A stretch of 64,000 bases of DNA from Jeotgalibacillus haloalkalitolerans (lineage in GTDB: Bacteria; Bacillota; Bacilli; Bacillales; Jeotgalibacillaceae). Location of the stretch: assembly GCF_034427455.1 (NCBI RefSeq), contig NZ_JAXQNN010000001.1, positions 248,001 to 312,000 on the forward strand, read 5' to 3'. Position 1 is the stretch's first letter, and each line of letters begins with the position of its first letter. Below are positions 16,805-24,983 of the stretch, piece by piece. A program made the translations under genes and the position numbers. The notes beneath the pieces were generated by a model that was not told where the DNA came from, made no database searches, and worked only from the letters and a program-made list of their open reading frames with translations.

Positions 16805-17653
16805 ATGAAACAAGTAGCAATTAATCAACCTAAAAAGCAGCCGGGAAGGTTTATCCTTTATGGCTTACTGATTTTCGCCGGACTCGTGTCACTTTTCCCG
16901 TTCTACTGGATGTTTGTCATGGCGACTCAGCCAAACCACGTGATTAACCAGACACCGCCTGCGTTATTACCTGGTGCAGAGCTTGTCACGAACTTTACGA
17001 ATGTGCTTGGGACAATTGATTTCTTCGGTGCGATGATGAATTCACTGATTGTCTCAGTGGCAGTTACAGCCGGAAGTCTTTTCTTATGCTCATTAGCCGG
17101 CTTTGCTTTTGCGAAGCTTAAGTTTAAAGGACGTGACGTACTGTTTGTGCTGATTCTGATCACAATGATGATTCCGCCTCAGCTTGGATTAATTCCAACC
17201 TACTACATCATCAGTCAGCTTGGCTGGTTGAGTGACCTTAAGGCAATCATCGTACCGGGTCTGATCAATGCGTTCGGAATCTTCTGGATGCGCCAGTATA
17301 TCAAAGAAGCTGTACCTGATGAGCTGATTGAAGCAGCACGTATTGATGGATGCTCGATTTTCAGAGTTTACTGGAACATTGTAACACCGGCAATCCTGCC
17401 AGCATTCGCAACACTTGGAATCATCGTATTCATGAATGTATGGAACGATTTCCTATGGCCGTTAGTGGTACTTCAGGACCAGTCGAGCCACACATTGCAG
17501 GTAGCGCTTCGTGCGTTAAGTGATTCTTATAACCGTGATTATGGTATGATATTATCAGGTACATTCTGGGCAACAGTACCATTAATCATTGTCTTCCTGC
17601 TATTCAACAAAGCCTTTATCAGCAGTCTTACACAAGGGGCTGTAAAGAGTTGA
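16805..17653 (+). CDS. Sugar ABC transporter permease, MalG-like
   Basis: 282-residue permease with six membrane helices. The EAA loop reads ELIEAARIDGCSIFRVYWNI, then PAILPAFATLGI. The early PFYWMFVMATQP segment is typical of MalG/LacG-type subunits. It begins directly after the stop of its partner; its ribosome binding site (GCGAGGAAGG) is inside the upstream gene. Together they import the sugar released by the lipoprotein. Confidence 0.9.
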   Translation: MKQVAINQPKKQPGRFILYGLLIFAGLVSLFPFYWMFVMATQPNHVINQTPPALLPGAELVTNFTNVLGTIDFFGAMMNSLIVSVAVTAGSLFLCSLAGFAFAKLKFKGRDVLFVLILITMMIPPQLGLIPTYYIISQLGWLSDLKAIIVPGLINAFGIFWMRQYIKEAVPDELIEAARIDGCSIFRVYWNIVTPAILPAFATLGIIVFMNVWNDFLWPLVVLQDQSSHTLQVALRALSDSYNRDYGMILSGTFWATVPLIIVFLLFNKAFISSLTQGAVKS

Positions 17654-17682
17654 GTGTGCTGAGGACCGGGGAGTCTAGGAAA

Positions 17683-18708
17683 ATGAAGGTAACCATTAAA
17701 GATATCGCCAAATTAGCCGGCGTTTCTCAGGCTACTGTTTCTAAAATTATTAATAACTATCATGATGTCGGGCAGGAAACGCGAAAGCGCGTCATAGAAA
17801 TTATGGAGCGCGAAGGATATCGTCCTTCCCAGTCACGTATGATCAACGATAAAAAAACCAACGTAGTTGGTGTAGTATTTGCCGGACGGGTTAACGCAGA
17901 TTTAACCCATCCGGTTTTTGTTGAAGTGCTGAACGAATTTAAAAAAACAATTGGCCAGTTAGGCTATGATCTTATTTTATTTTCTAACGAACAATTTTTC
18001 GAGGTGCGTGAAAACTACCTCGCCAGATGCCAGCACTTTGACGTGGATGGCTGTCTGATTATTGCAGGTGATCAGGTTGAGTCCTCTGTATATGAGCTTG
18101 ATCAGAGTCCAATTCCATGCGTGGGTGTGGATATCGAACTGACTGGACCATTTTCAAGCTATGTTATGAGTGACAGCAACAGCATCGCTGCCAAAGTTGT
18201 TGAACACTTTTACCTGAACGGCCACCGGAAGATTGCCTATATCGGCGGAACGAACGGCTCTCTGGTGGCAGATTCCAGGCTGAATGCCTTCAAACAGACG
18301 CTTAAATATTACGGTCTGCCAATGAAGGATGAATGGTTTTACGAAGGGGACTTCTTTGAGCAGAGCGGTTATAACGGAATGAATCACCTGCTCGATCAGG
18401 AGGATGTGCCAACAGCTGTGTTTGCCAGCGCAGACCTGATGGCAATCGGTGCGATGAAGGCGGCGAAGGAACGCGGACTTCATGTGCCTGATGACATCTC
18501 GATTATCGGCTGTGATGATATTCTGCCTGCGAGATACGTAGAGCCACCGCTTACTACAATCAGACAGGATAAAGCGAAAATGGGTAAAATGGCTGCCCAC
18601 ATTTTACTTGATCTGATTAAAAACCATATTGAGTCCAGTACAGTGGCTGTAGAACCTGACCTGATTGTCAGACATTCCACCGGCGCTGCACTGCAGACGA
18701 ATAACTGA
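17683..18708 (+). CDS. LacI-family transcriptional regulator of the beta-glucoside operon
   Basis: 341-residue repressor. The N-terminal helix-turn-helix and hinge are clear (VTIKDIAKLAGVSQATVSKIIN, then RVIEIMEREGYRPSQ), followed by a periplasmic-binding-protein-like effector domain (VVGVVFAGR, GCLIIAGDQ, SIIGCDDI, RQDKAKMG). The start at 17683 is chosen for GGGGAG 9 bases upstream and the canonical MKVTIKDIA; an upstream TTG overlaps the permease stop. As last gene of the operon it probably autoregulates by binding the paired ACGAAA-N3-TTTCGT sites, relieved by a beta-glucoside. Confidence 0.9.
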   Translation: MKVTIKDIAKLAGVSQATVSKIINNYHDVGQETRKRVIEIMEREGYRPSQSRMINDKKTNVVGVVFAGRVNADLTHPVFVEVLNEFKKTIGQLGYDLILFSNEQFFEVRENYLARCQHFDVDGCLIIAGDQVESSVYELDQSPIPCVGVDIELTGPFSSYVMSDSNSIAAKVVEHFYLNGHRKIAYIGGTNGSLVADSRLNAFKQTLKYYGLPMKDEWFYEGDFFEQSGYNGMNHLLDQEDVPTAVFASADLMAIGAMKAAKERGLHVPDDISIIGCDDILPARYVEPPLTTIRQDKAKMGKMAAHILLDLIKNHIESSTVAVEPDLIVRHSTGAALQTNN

Positions 18709-18710
18709 CG

Positions 18711-18744
18711 AACTGCCAGCTGCAAATCAGCTGGCAGTTTTATT
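18711..18744 (+). terminator. Terminator of the beta-glucoside operon
   Basis: AACTGCCAGCTG / CAGCTGGCAGTT, 12-bp perfect stem with a 5-nt loop and a T-rich tail. Confidence 0.9.
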
Positions 18745-18839
18745 ATGCGTGCTAACCACAATGGACAGCATTTGCAGCACCATTAGAGTTATGCAAATAT
18801 AAAATAAAAAGCTTATTTCGTTGAAGGGAGTGAAGGCAG

Positions 18840-19469
18840 ATGGGTGAAAAAGTATTTCTTATTCACGGCTTTAATAAAGGTGCAGCAGATATGTATCCAC
18901 TCGAGCATTTCCTCAGTCAGATGGTATATGACTGTATTACCCTCTCATTTCAATTACGATTTCACCACTTTGACGAAGCAGCATCAGTCCTTCAGTCGCT
19001 GTTAAAAGAAAAAATAAGGGATGGGGAAAAGGTATATTTGATCGGTCACAGTACTGGAGGCATTGTGATTCGTAAGGTGCTTTCAGATCCTGAGTGTGCC
19101 GGGAAGGTTTCGCGTGCCGTACTGATTGCCACACCGAATCAGGGAAGCGGACTGGCGGGTGCGGCCCACCTGATCCGTCCTTTCACGCTGATTTATAAAA
19201 CTCTATTTTCAATTACACCTGCCTATATGAAAAAATATACATTTGCTGTTTCAAATGTTGAGATTGGAGCGATTGCCGGAGATCACGCCGGGCTTTTACT
19301 TGGAAAGATGCTCAGGCAGCGCAATGACGGCCGGGTTGAAACAGCTTCTGTCTGGATGCCGGAGATGAAAGACTTTCTGATCCTGCCATACCATCACAAA
19401 CAGATCCATCATCAGCCCGAAACTGCGAAGCTCATCCACCGCTTTTTCCAGACCGGCAGCTTTCATTAA
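18840..19469 (+). CDS. Alpha/beta hydrolase, lipase-like
   Basis: 209-residue serine hydrolase. The first strand and oxyanion loop VFLIHGFNKG is followed by the nucleophile elbow GHSTGG near residue 69 and LIATPNQGSGLAG, as in PGAP1/triacylglycerol-lipase-like esterases. A late His-rich LPYHHKQIHHQPE probably holds the catalytic His. No signal peptide, so it acts in the cytoplasm. The substrate is unknown. GAAGGGAGTGAAGG precedes the ATG. It is followed 68 bp later by the Nudix gene, with no terminator seen between. Confidence 0.8.
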   Translation: MGEKVFLIHGFNKGAADMYPLEHFLSQMVYDCITLSFQLRFHHFDEAASVLQSLLKEKIRDGEKVYLIGHSTGGIVIRKVLSDPECAGKVSRAVLIATPNQGSGLAGAAHLIRPFTLIYKTLFSITPAYMKKYTFAVSNVEIGAIAGDHAGLLLGKMLRQRNDGRVETASVWMPEMKDFLILPYHHKQIHHQPETAKLIHRFFQTGSFH

Positions 19470-19537
19470 CATATTGTATTGCCTGATACTTCAGGATTTC
19501 TGATATAGTTAAGAAAAAGAGTAACGGGGCTGATGAC

Positions 19538-20161
19538 ATGGAAGAACATAAGATCATTGAACGTCTTCAGGCACATGAGCCGATCATTCTCGGAGAAGAA
19601 GCAGTCCGTCATTATTCCATTATGATTCCTTTTATCAAGAAGGAAGATGGTCTTCATCTGCTGTTCGAAGTACGTTCACTTACAATGCGCAGACAGCCTG
19701 GAGAGGTGTGCTTCCCCGGTGGAAGAGTTGACAGTGACGATGACAGCGCGAAAGGTGCTGCAATCCGGGAAGCGCAGGAAGAGCTGGGCTTGTGTGATAC
19801 ATCAATCGGACGGGTCTATTCATTCGGGAAACTCGTCTCACCATTTGGCATGACGATCAGCACATACGTTGGGTTTTTGGATAACGAATCTGAAATTGAA
19901 CCTAATCCGGCCGAGGTCGAAGAGGTGTTCACTGTTCCACTGAGCTATTTTTTAAACGAAAAGCCCGATGAACATATTATACGGGTTGAAGTAAAGCCGG
20001 ATGAGGGCTTTCCTTATGACCTGATTGCAAATGGCCGTGAATATAAGTGGCAGACAAGACAGTATTCTGAGTACTTCTACCATTATGAAGGCAGGGTCAT
20101 CTGGGGATTGACTGCGCGCGTTCTGAAGGAGTTTGTAGATAAGGTTCTAAAGGGAGAATAA
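19538..20161 (+). CDS. Nudix hydrolase, probable CoA diphosphatase
   Basis: 207-residue Nudix enzyme. The Nudix box is complete (GGRVDSDDD...REAQEELGL), preceded by the RRQPGEVCFPGG motif found in the NudL/YeaB/PCD1 group that splits CoA into 3',5'-ADP and 4'-phosphopantetheine. The C-terminal RVIWGLTARVLKEF motif is also typical of this group. The ribosome binding site is weak (AACGGGGCTGATGAC). Role: housecleaning of oxidised CoA or acyl-CoA. Confidence 0.85.
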   Translation: MEEHKIIERLQAHEPIILGEEAVRHYSIMIPFIKKEDGLHLLFEVRSLTMRRQPGEVCFPGGRVDSDDDSAKGAAIREAQEELGLCDTSIGRVYSFGKLVSPFGMTISTYVGFLDNESEIEPNPAEVEEVFTVPLSYFLNEKPDEHIIRVEVKPDEGFPYDLIANGREYKWQTRQYSEYFYHYEGRVIWGLTARVLKEFVDKVLKGE

Positions 20162-20164
20162 AGA

Positions 20165-20207
20165 GTTCCATCCGGCAGTTCAATGTCTGCCTGATGGAGC
20201 TTTTTTT
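20165..20207 (+). terminator. Terminator of the Nudix gene
   Basis: GTTCCATCCGGCAG / CTGCCTGATGGAGC imperfect stem, 8-nt loop, T7. Confidence 0.88.
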
Positions 20208-20227
20208 ATTTGGGTAATTTGGCCTGA

Positions 20228-20342
20228 AGTGTCGAACGTCTGGCGATGAGTGTTGAACATGCAGCTTTAAGTGTCGAAGTGGAGGTGTTTTGCGTCGAAC
20301 CCCCAAAAACACATGCCGAACAATCGGGATTCAAGCTCGAAC
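20228..20342. repeat. Six degenerate repeats at exact 21-bp spacing
   Basis: A decamer close to AGTGTCGAAC recurs at 20228, 20249, 20270, 20291, 20312 and 20333, each exactly 21 bp apart, while the 11 bases between are unrelated. Read on the plus strand it gives a 7-residue period (SVE...CVE...). An open frame from 20246 runs through it but has no ribosome binding site and continues into the ilvE promoter region, so I do not call a gene. The array fills the 303-bp gap between the Nudix terminator and ilvE. Confidence 0.75.
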
Positions 20343-20464
20343 CTGCCACATTCATTTCTATGAAAAATCAATTCTTTCTGAATTTTTTCACTTTAGCACT
20401 TTTAATCATTAAAACTTCTGTGTACAATTGTTCAAATAAAGAACCAATAAAGGAGTTATGACAG

Positions 20465-21535
20465 ATGAAGACAAAAGCATTAGAAATTGTAAAAAGCCAA
20501 CAGCTGAAAGCGAAGCCATCTGCGGGGGTTCCTTTTGGTACTACGTTCACAGATCATATGTTTATCATGGATTATGAAGAAGAAAACGGGTGGCACGATG
20601 CGCGTATTACCCCTTACTCACCGCTCACACTCGATCCTGCAGCAATGATTTTCCACTACGGACAAACAATCTTCGAAGGGTTAAAGGCATACCGTACGGA
20701 AGATGACCGGATTTTATTATTCCGTCCTGAAAAGAATTTCGAACGCCTGAACCTTTCCGGAGAGCGTCTGAGCATTCCGCCGGTAGACGAGGAACAGGTG
20801 CTTGAGTACTTAAAAACGTTGATAGAGCTTGAAAAAGACTGGGTGCCGACTGCGCCGGGACATTCTCTTTATATCCGTCCATTTATCATTGCGACTGAGC
20901 CGAACCTTGCTGTTAGTCCATCAAAAACATACAGAATGATGATTCTGCTTTCTCCGGTAGGACCTTATTTCCCTGGTGGTTTGAAGCCTGTCACCATTCA
21001 TGTTGAACAGGAATTCACACGTGCGGTAAAAGGCGGTACAGGCATGGCCAAGACAGCAGGGAATTATTCTTCAGGCTATCAGGCGCAGGCCGGTGCCAAA
21101 AAAGCCGGAAATGCTGACGTACTCTGGCTTGATGGGATTGAAAAGCGCTATATTGAAGAAGTGGGCAGTATGAATATTTTCTTTAAAGTCAACGGGGAAA
21201 TCGTAACGCCTGCGCTCAGTGGCAGTATCTTAAAGGGTGTCACACGTATGTCTATTATTGAAGTATTAAAAAGCTGGGATGTGCCTGTTACAGAACGCCG
21301 CATTGCGATCGACGAACTTTATGACCTGTATGAAAAAGGACTTGTTGAAGAAGCGTTTGGTACCGGTACAGCCGCAGTCATCTCACCAGTTGGCGAATTG
21401 AACTGGGGAGATAAAAAGATGGTTTTCAACAACCACGAAATTGGCGAGGTGTCACAGAAACTATATGACACCATTACAGGTATTCAGACAGGCAGACGAC
21501 CTGACGATTTCAATTGGACAGTTGAGGTAAAATAA
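20465..21535 (+). CDS. ilvE: Branched-chain amino acid aminotransferase
   Basis: 356-residue PLP enzyme of fold type IV, transferring amino groups between glutamate and the 2-oxoacids of valine, leucine and isoleucine. The PLP lysine is K196 in GGTGMAKTAGNYSSG, the signature of BCAT group II. The EVGSMNIFF and GTAAVISPVG motifs contact PLP phosphate and substrate. AAAGGAG lies upstream of the ATG. Monocistronic; its terminator reaches the start codon of the next gene. Confidence 0.95.
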   Translation: MKTKALEIVKSQQLKAKPSAGVPFGTTFTDHMFIMDYEEENGWHDARITPYSPLTLDPAAMIFHYGQTIFEGLKAYRTEDDRILLFRPEKNFERLNLSGERLSIPPVDEEQVLEYLKTLIELEKDWVPTAPGHSLYIRPFIIATEPNLAVSPSKTYRMMILLSPVGPYFPGGLKPVTIHVEQEFTRAVKGGTGMAKTAGNYSSGYQAQAGAKKAGNADVLWLDGIEKRYIEEVGSMNIFFKVNGEIVTPALSGSILKGVTRMSIIEVLKSWDVPVTERRIAIDELYDLYEKGLVEEAFGTGTAAVISPVGELNWGDKKMVFNNHEIGEVSQKLYDTITGIQTGRRPDDFNWTVEVK

Positions 21536-21544
21536 CTTTATCAA

Positions 21545-21590
21545 AACGCTTTCCCTGATGTAAAATAACACTCAGGGAGGGCGTTTTTTT
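21545..21590 (+). terminator. ilvE terminator that also holds the next gene's ribosome binding site
   Basis: AACGCTTTCCCTG (21545-21557) pairs with CAGGGAGGGCGTT (21573-21585) over 13 bp including two G-U pairs, followed by T7. The T run is joined directly to the ATG at 21591. The GGGAGG in the 3' arm is the only ribosome binding site for that gene, so folding would hide it. Confidence 0.8.
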
Positions 21591-21851
21591 ATGGTATATG
21601 TCGCATTAATTATGACAGCAATGATGCTTGTATTAATTATTACTGTTGTCATGAACAATAATAAGAAAATCCATCAGGATGTCGCAGGCAGACTGAGTAA
21701 TGATAAGAAACTTGAACAGCAGGTGGTTAACCTGATCAGAAGCGGTCAGGACCAGGAAATCATTGTACGGTTTGTCAGAGATGAGACGGGTCTGAATCAG
21801 CCGGAAGCACAAAGCTATATCCGCAAACTGCAAACTGAGCGTGGGCTGTAA
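21591..21851 (+). CDS. Small single-span membrane protein, unknown
   Basis: 86-residue protein with one N-terminal membrane helix (about residues 3-21, rich in V, L, I, M) followed by a charged cytosolic helix-rich domain (NNNKKIHQDVAGRLSNDKK, LIRSGQDQEI, LNQPEAQSYIRKLQ). The latter part resembles a small helical domain with a conserved glycine. The ATG follows the T run of the ilvE terminator. It may be made only from read-through or from a promoter inside ilvE. Function unknown. Confidence 0.7.
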   Translation: MVYVALIMTAMMLVLIITVVMNNNKKIHQDVAGRLSNDKKLEQQVVNLIRSGQDQEIIVRFVRDETGLNQPEAQSYIRKLQTERGL

Positions 21852-21911
21852 CTGGTTTAAGCATCCGGATAGTGGGAAAAGACTTACCAATGCGTAAAAA
21901 GGAGTGGTAAG

Positions 21912-22124
21912 ATGACCCAGTCACTTGAACCCGGCAGAAATTATACCGGAGAAGAGCTGCAGGAAATGATCCAAAACGAAGATATTCTGCTGCTTTCCTC
22001 CAATGAAGATCAGCTGTTTACAGATGCGTCGCGTGAATACAGAGTGGTTTCATGGTATGAGGGATTCCATAGCCAGGGTCCATCCTACCAGACGAAACGG
22101 GCTTATATTGTAGAGAAGGTTTAA
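21912..22124 (+). CDS. Hypothetical protein, 70 residues
   Basis: Small soluble acidic protein starting MTQSLEPGRNYTGEELQEMI. AAAAAGGAGTGG lies before the ATG, so translation is likely. No domain was recognised. A terminator follows at once. Confidence 0.65.
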   Translation: MTQSLEPGRNYTGEELQEMIQNEDILLLSSNEDQLFTDASREYRVVSWYEGFHSQGPSYQTKRAYIVEKV

Positions 22125-22129
22125 TACTG

Positions 22130-22380
22130 ATGGAGCTGGAGCCAATGTGCCAGCTCTTTTTTAATGTCACTGACTTAAGTACTGTTGTGACAGTGAAGGA
22201 ATTAAGTGATCTTTTGATGGAAATCACTGATGTTATGAAGGGATTAAATATGGTGTTGATGGAAATAGGCACCCTGAAATCTAACATGAAGGAATTATTA
22301 TGAAGATTGAGAGAATAGATTTCAGAATGAGGGAATCTTTTCAAACATTGATGCTAATAATCAAGAAATGAAGGAAATCC
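22130..22380 (+). pseudogene. Decayed coiled-coil repeat ORF
   Basis: An open frame (22130-22303, 57 residues) has coiled-coil heptads (for example LLMEITDVMKGLNMVLMEI), but its 5' part is the terminator above, so it is probably not a normal gene. The motif ATGAAGG/ATGAGGG recurs at 22235, 22286, 22327 and 22368, and GATGGAAAT at 22216 and 22258 (42 bp, two heptads). The later 41-bp spacings break the frame. I read it as the remnant of a repeat-coding sequence. Confidence 0.4.
22133..22162 (+). terminator. Terminator of the 70-residue gene
   Basis: GAGCTGG / CCAGCTC stem with a 10-nt loop and T6. Confidence 0.8.
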
Positions 22381-22383
22381 AGG

Positions 22384-22485
22384 CGCCGTCCCGCTGCCCC
22401 TGTTCCCCGCCGCCGCCTCCTATCAATCCCCGCCCTATCGCCGTCCCGCTACCCCTTCTTCACCCACAAGCCGCCTCTGTCCATT
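22384..22485. repeat. C-rich direct repeat, about 55-bp period
   Basis: CGCCGTCCCGCT occurs at 22384 and 22439, each followed by a C-rich block containing CCCCT and a CCGCC. The tract has almost all C on the plus strand and is far more GC-rich than its surroundings. No gene was found in it. It ends shortly before the promoter of the acyl-CoA synthetase gene. Confidence 0.6.
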
Positions 22486-22562
22486 TTCCTAATTATCACA
22501 TCAAATCTATATTTTTCTGAACATTGTGATAATATGGAAGGGAACAATTGGGAGAAAGGGGT

Positions 22563-24206
22563 ATGTCCATGCTTGAGAAGACGGTCGGTAAAATTGTGAA
22601 GGAGATGGCGCATTCATATGGGGATGTGGAAGCGTATGTCTATCCTGAACATCACATTCGCAGGACTTACAGTGAATTTGATCATGAAACAGATGAGCTC
22701 GCAAAAGCTTTTATGGGACTTGGCATTGAAAAAGGGGAGCACGTTGCCATTTGGTCTGACAACAAACGTGAATGGCTGTTAAGTCAGTATGCCACCGGGA
22801 AAATGGGTGCTGTGCTTGTCACAGTGAATACCAATTATCAACAGGCTGAACTGACTTATCTGCTCGAGCAGTCAGATGCAACGACGCTAATTCTGGGAGA
22901 AGAGTTTAAAGGCACTTCTTACATAGATATTATAAACGCAGTGTGTCCAGGCCTCGCTTCTTCGAAAAAAGGACACCTTCAGCAAAGTAAGCTGCCGTAT
23001 TTAAAAAGGGTGATCGTGATGAGTGATAACGAGTATCCCGGGATTTTTACGTGGTCAGAATTCCAGCAGTTTGCAGTTGCCGTTTCAGATCAGGAGCTGG
23101 CTGGTAGACTTGATACACTTGATCCGCAGGACGTGATTAATATTCAATATACGTCCGGCACAACCGGTTTTCCTAAAGGTGTGATGCTTACCCACTACAA
23201 TATTGTGAATAACGCACAGCTGATTGGTGACTATATGAAGCTGACCTCAAAAGACAGAGTCTGTATTCCAGTGCCATTTTTCCACTGCTTCGGGTGTGTG
23301 CTTGGAACGCTTGCTGCCGTTACCCATGGATCAACGATGGTCTTACTGGAACAATTTGATCCACTTAAGGTGCTCAAAGCAGTGCAGGAAGAAAAATGTA
23401 CTGCTCTGCATGGTGTGCCAACCATGTTTATTGCTGAACTGAATCACCCTGACTACCATACATTTGATACTTCATCACTGCGCACCGGAATTATGGCAGG
23501 GTCGCCATGCCCAATTGAAGTCATGAAAAAGGTAATTGGAGACATGGGAGCAGATGAAATTACCATCTGTTACGGCCAGACAGAGTCTTCGCCTGTGATC
23601 ACCCAGACCAGACCCGATGATGCAATTGAAAAACGTGTAGCCACTGTCGGCAAGCCACATCCCGATGTGGAAGTGAAAATTATCGATCCGGTGTCCGGTC
23701 AGGAGGTTCAGACAGGTGAACCCGGTGAGTTATGTACACGGGGCTACCTGATAATGAAAGGCTACTATAAAAATGAAGAAGCCACTGATGCTGCAATTGA
23801 TCATGAGGGCTGGCTGCATACAGGTGATATTGCTGTGATGGATGAAGACGGTTATATTGCGATTACAGGCCGCATTAAGGATATGATTATCAGAGGCGGC
23901 GAAAACATTTATCCAAGAGAGATTGAAGAATTTCTTTACCAGCATCCCGCGATTCAGGATGTACAGGTGGTCGGTGTCCCTGATGCAAGGTACGGGGAGG
24001 AGTTAATGGCCTGGATTATTTTAAAAGAAGGCGCAGCACTTACGGAAGAAGAGCTCAGACAATATTGCCGCGGTAAAATATCGCATCATAAAATTCCCAG
24101 ATATATTGAATTTACTGATGCGTATCCAATGACAGCTTCAGGTAAAATTCAGAAATATGTCTTAAGGGAAATGTCGCTTGAAAAAGCCGGGGTGGAAACA
24201 TCATAA
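22563..24206 (+). CDS. AMP-binding acyl-CoA synthetase, YngI-like
   Basis: 547-residue ANL-superfamily ligase that activates a carboxylic acid to its AMP ester and then to the CoA thioester. Motifs: P-loop YTSGTTGFPKGVMLTHYN, CYGQTESSPVITQT (A5), GWLHTGDIAVMDEDGY (A7), RIKDMIIRGGENIYPREIE (hinge, A8) and ASGKIQKYVLR with the catalytic lysine (A10). The GGENIYP form is typical of medium/long-chain acyl-CoA synthetases. The ATG at 22563 or the one at 22569 fits the GGGAGAAAGGGG region. Monocistronic; chain-length preference cannot be told. Confidence 0.87.
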   Translation: MSMLEKTVGKIVKEMAHSYGDVEAYVYPEHHIRRTYSEFDHETDELAKAFMGLGIEKGEHVAIWSDNKREWLLSQYATGKMGAVLVTVNTNYQQAELTYLLEQSDATTLILGEEFKGTSYIDIINAVCPGLASSKKGHLQQSKLPYLKRVIVMSDNEYPGIFTWSEFQQFAVAVSDQELAGRLDTLDPQDVINIQYTSGTTGFPKGVMLTHYNIVNNAQLIGDYMKLTSKDRVCIPVPFFHCFGCVLGTLAAVTHGSTMVLLEQFDPLKVLKAVQEEKCTALHGVPTMFIAELNHPDYHTFDTSSLRTGIMAGSPCPIEVMKKVIGDMGADEITICYGQTESSPVITQTRPDDAIEKRVATVGKPHPDVEVKIIDPVSGQEVQTGEPGELCTRGYLIMKGYYKNEEATDAAIDHEGWLHTGDIAVMDEDGYIAITGRIKDMIIRGGENIYPREIEEFLYQHPAIQDVQVVGVPDARYGEELMAWIILKEGAALTEEELRQYCRGKISHHKIPRYIEFTDAYPMTASGKIQKYVLREMSLEKAGVETS

Positions 24207-24216
24207 TGGGGAACTG

Positions 24217-24243
24217 GAGGATGGGACAAATTGTTTCATCCTC
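24217..24243 (+). terminator. Probable terminator after the acyl-CoA synthetase gene
   Basis: GAGGATGGGA / TTTCATCCTC stem with a 7-nt loop; the T tail is weak (TCTTATTC). Confidence 0.55.
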
Positions 24244-24398
24244 TTATTCGTTTCGCTGTACTTGGATTTATCGTTGAACTTAATAACAGGATTGTTTTGT
24301 ACAAACCTCTTTTCCTCGTGCATTTCATGAAAAAAGACTATATGATATTTCTAACCATATATTTAATCAATATGATCTGATTGCAGGGAGGGATCCAG

Positions 24399-24950
24399 TT
24401 GGAAGAACTGGCGGAAGTTCAACATTTAATAGAAGAGTCAGGCTGGCTTGGTCCTGCACTGTTTATATTGCTTCATCTTGTCAGACCACTGCTGTTTTTA
24501 CCAGTGATTCTGGTATGTGTAGCGGGTGGCCTGCTGTTTGGCTTTATAGAAGGCGCGATCCTTTCGTTTATTGGGCTCACATTAATGAGCTTTGTTTCAT
24601 ATGTATTGATCTATCGGTTTCCGACCTTCAAACAAAAGCTTTCAAGGCTGAAAGATAAAGTGCTGCCGGACCGTCATTTGTCGATGGGACAAATTATGGT
24701 GCTTCGTATTATGCCATTTGTTCACTTTCATCTGCTGTCATTTTACTTAATGGAAATGACGGATACACGGAAGGAATATATGATCTATTCAATGATTGGT
24801 GTGATTGCGCCTGCAGTGATTTACACTGCATTTGGGGGTGCGATTCATGAGCTGCCGTGGTATGGAACAGCCATTCTTTTTATTTTACTACTCCTGGTCT
24901 ACAAAGTGATTGGTAAGATGCATAACGACAAAATGGATACGATCACCTGA
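24399..24950 (+). CDS. TVP38/TMEM64 (DedA-superfamily) membrane protein
   Basis: 183-residue integral membrane protein with about five hydrophobic segments. The LVRPLLFLPVILVCVAGGLLFG segment and the re-entrant-loop region matching VTT/DedA proteins (LRIMPFVHFHLLSF) support the family, related proteins of which move phospholipids between leaflets. TTG at 24399 is chosen since GGGAGGG lies 6 bases upstream; a TTG six codons earlier lies before that site. Its stop codon abuts the stop of the convergent gene with no spacer. Confidence 0.78.
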   Translation: MEELAEVQHLIEESGWLGPALFILLHLVRPLLFLPVILVCVAGGLLFGFIEGAILSFIGLTLMSFVSYVLIYRFPTFKQKLSRLKDKVLPDRHLSMGQIMVLRIMPFVHFHLLSFYLMEMTDTRKEYMIYSMIGVIAPAVIYTAFGGAIHELPWYGTAILFILLLLVYKVIGKMHNDKMDTIT

Positions 24951-24983
24951 TCAGCAGCACATCACAAAGGGGTGTGCTGCTGA
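24951..24983. terminator. Hairpin in the 3' end of the DUF429 gene, possible terminator for the convergent gene
   Basis: TCAGCAGCACA / TGTGCTGCTGA, 11-bp perfect stem with an 11-nt loop, begins at the first base after the TVP38 stop and includes the DUF429 stop codon. The following AGTCTTTT gives a weak U tract for the plus strand. Confidence 0.5.

Noticed and set aside
20372-20386. CodY box before ilvE
   Set aside because: The best match to AATTTTCWGAAAATT has five mismatches, too weak in AT-rich DNA.
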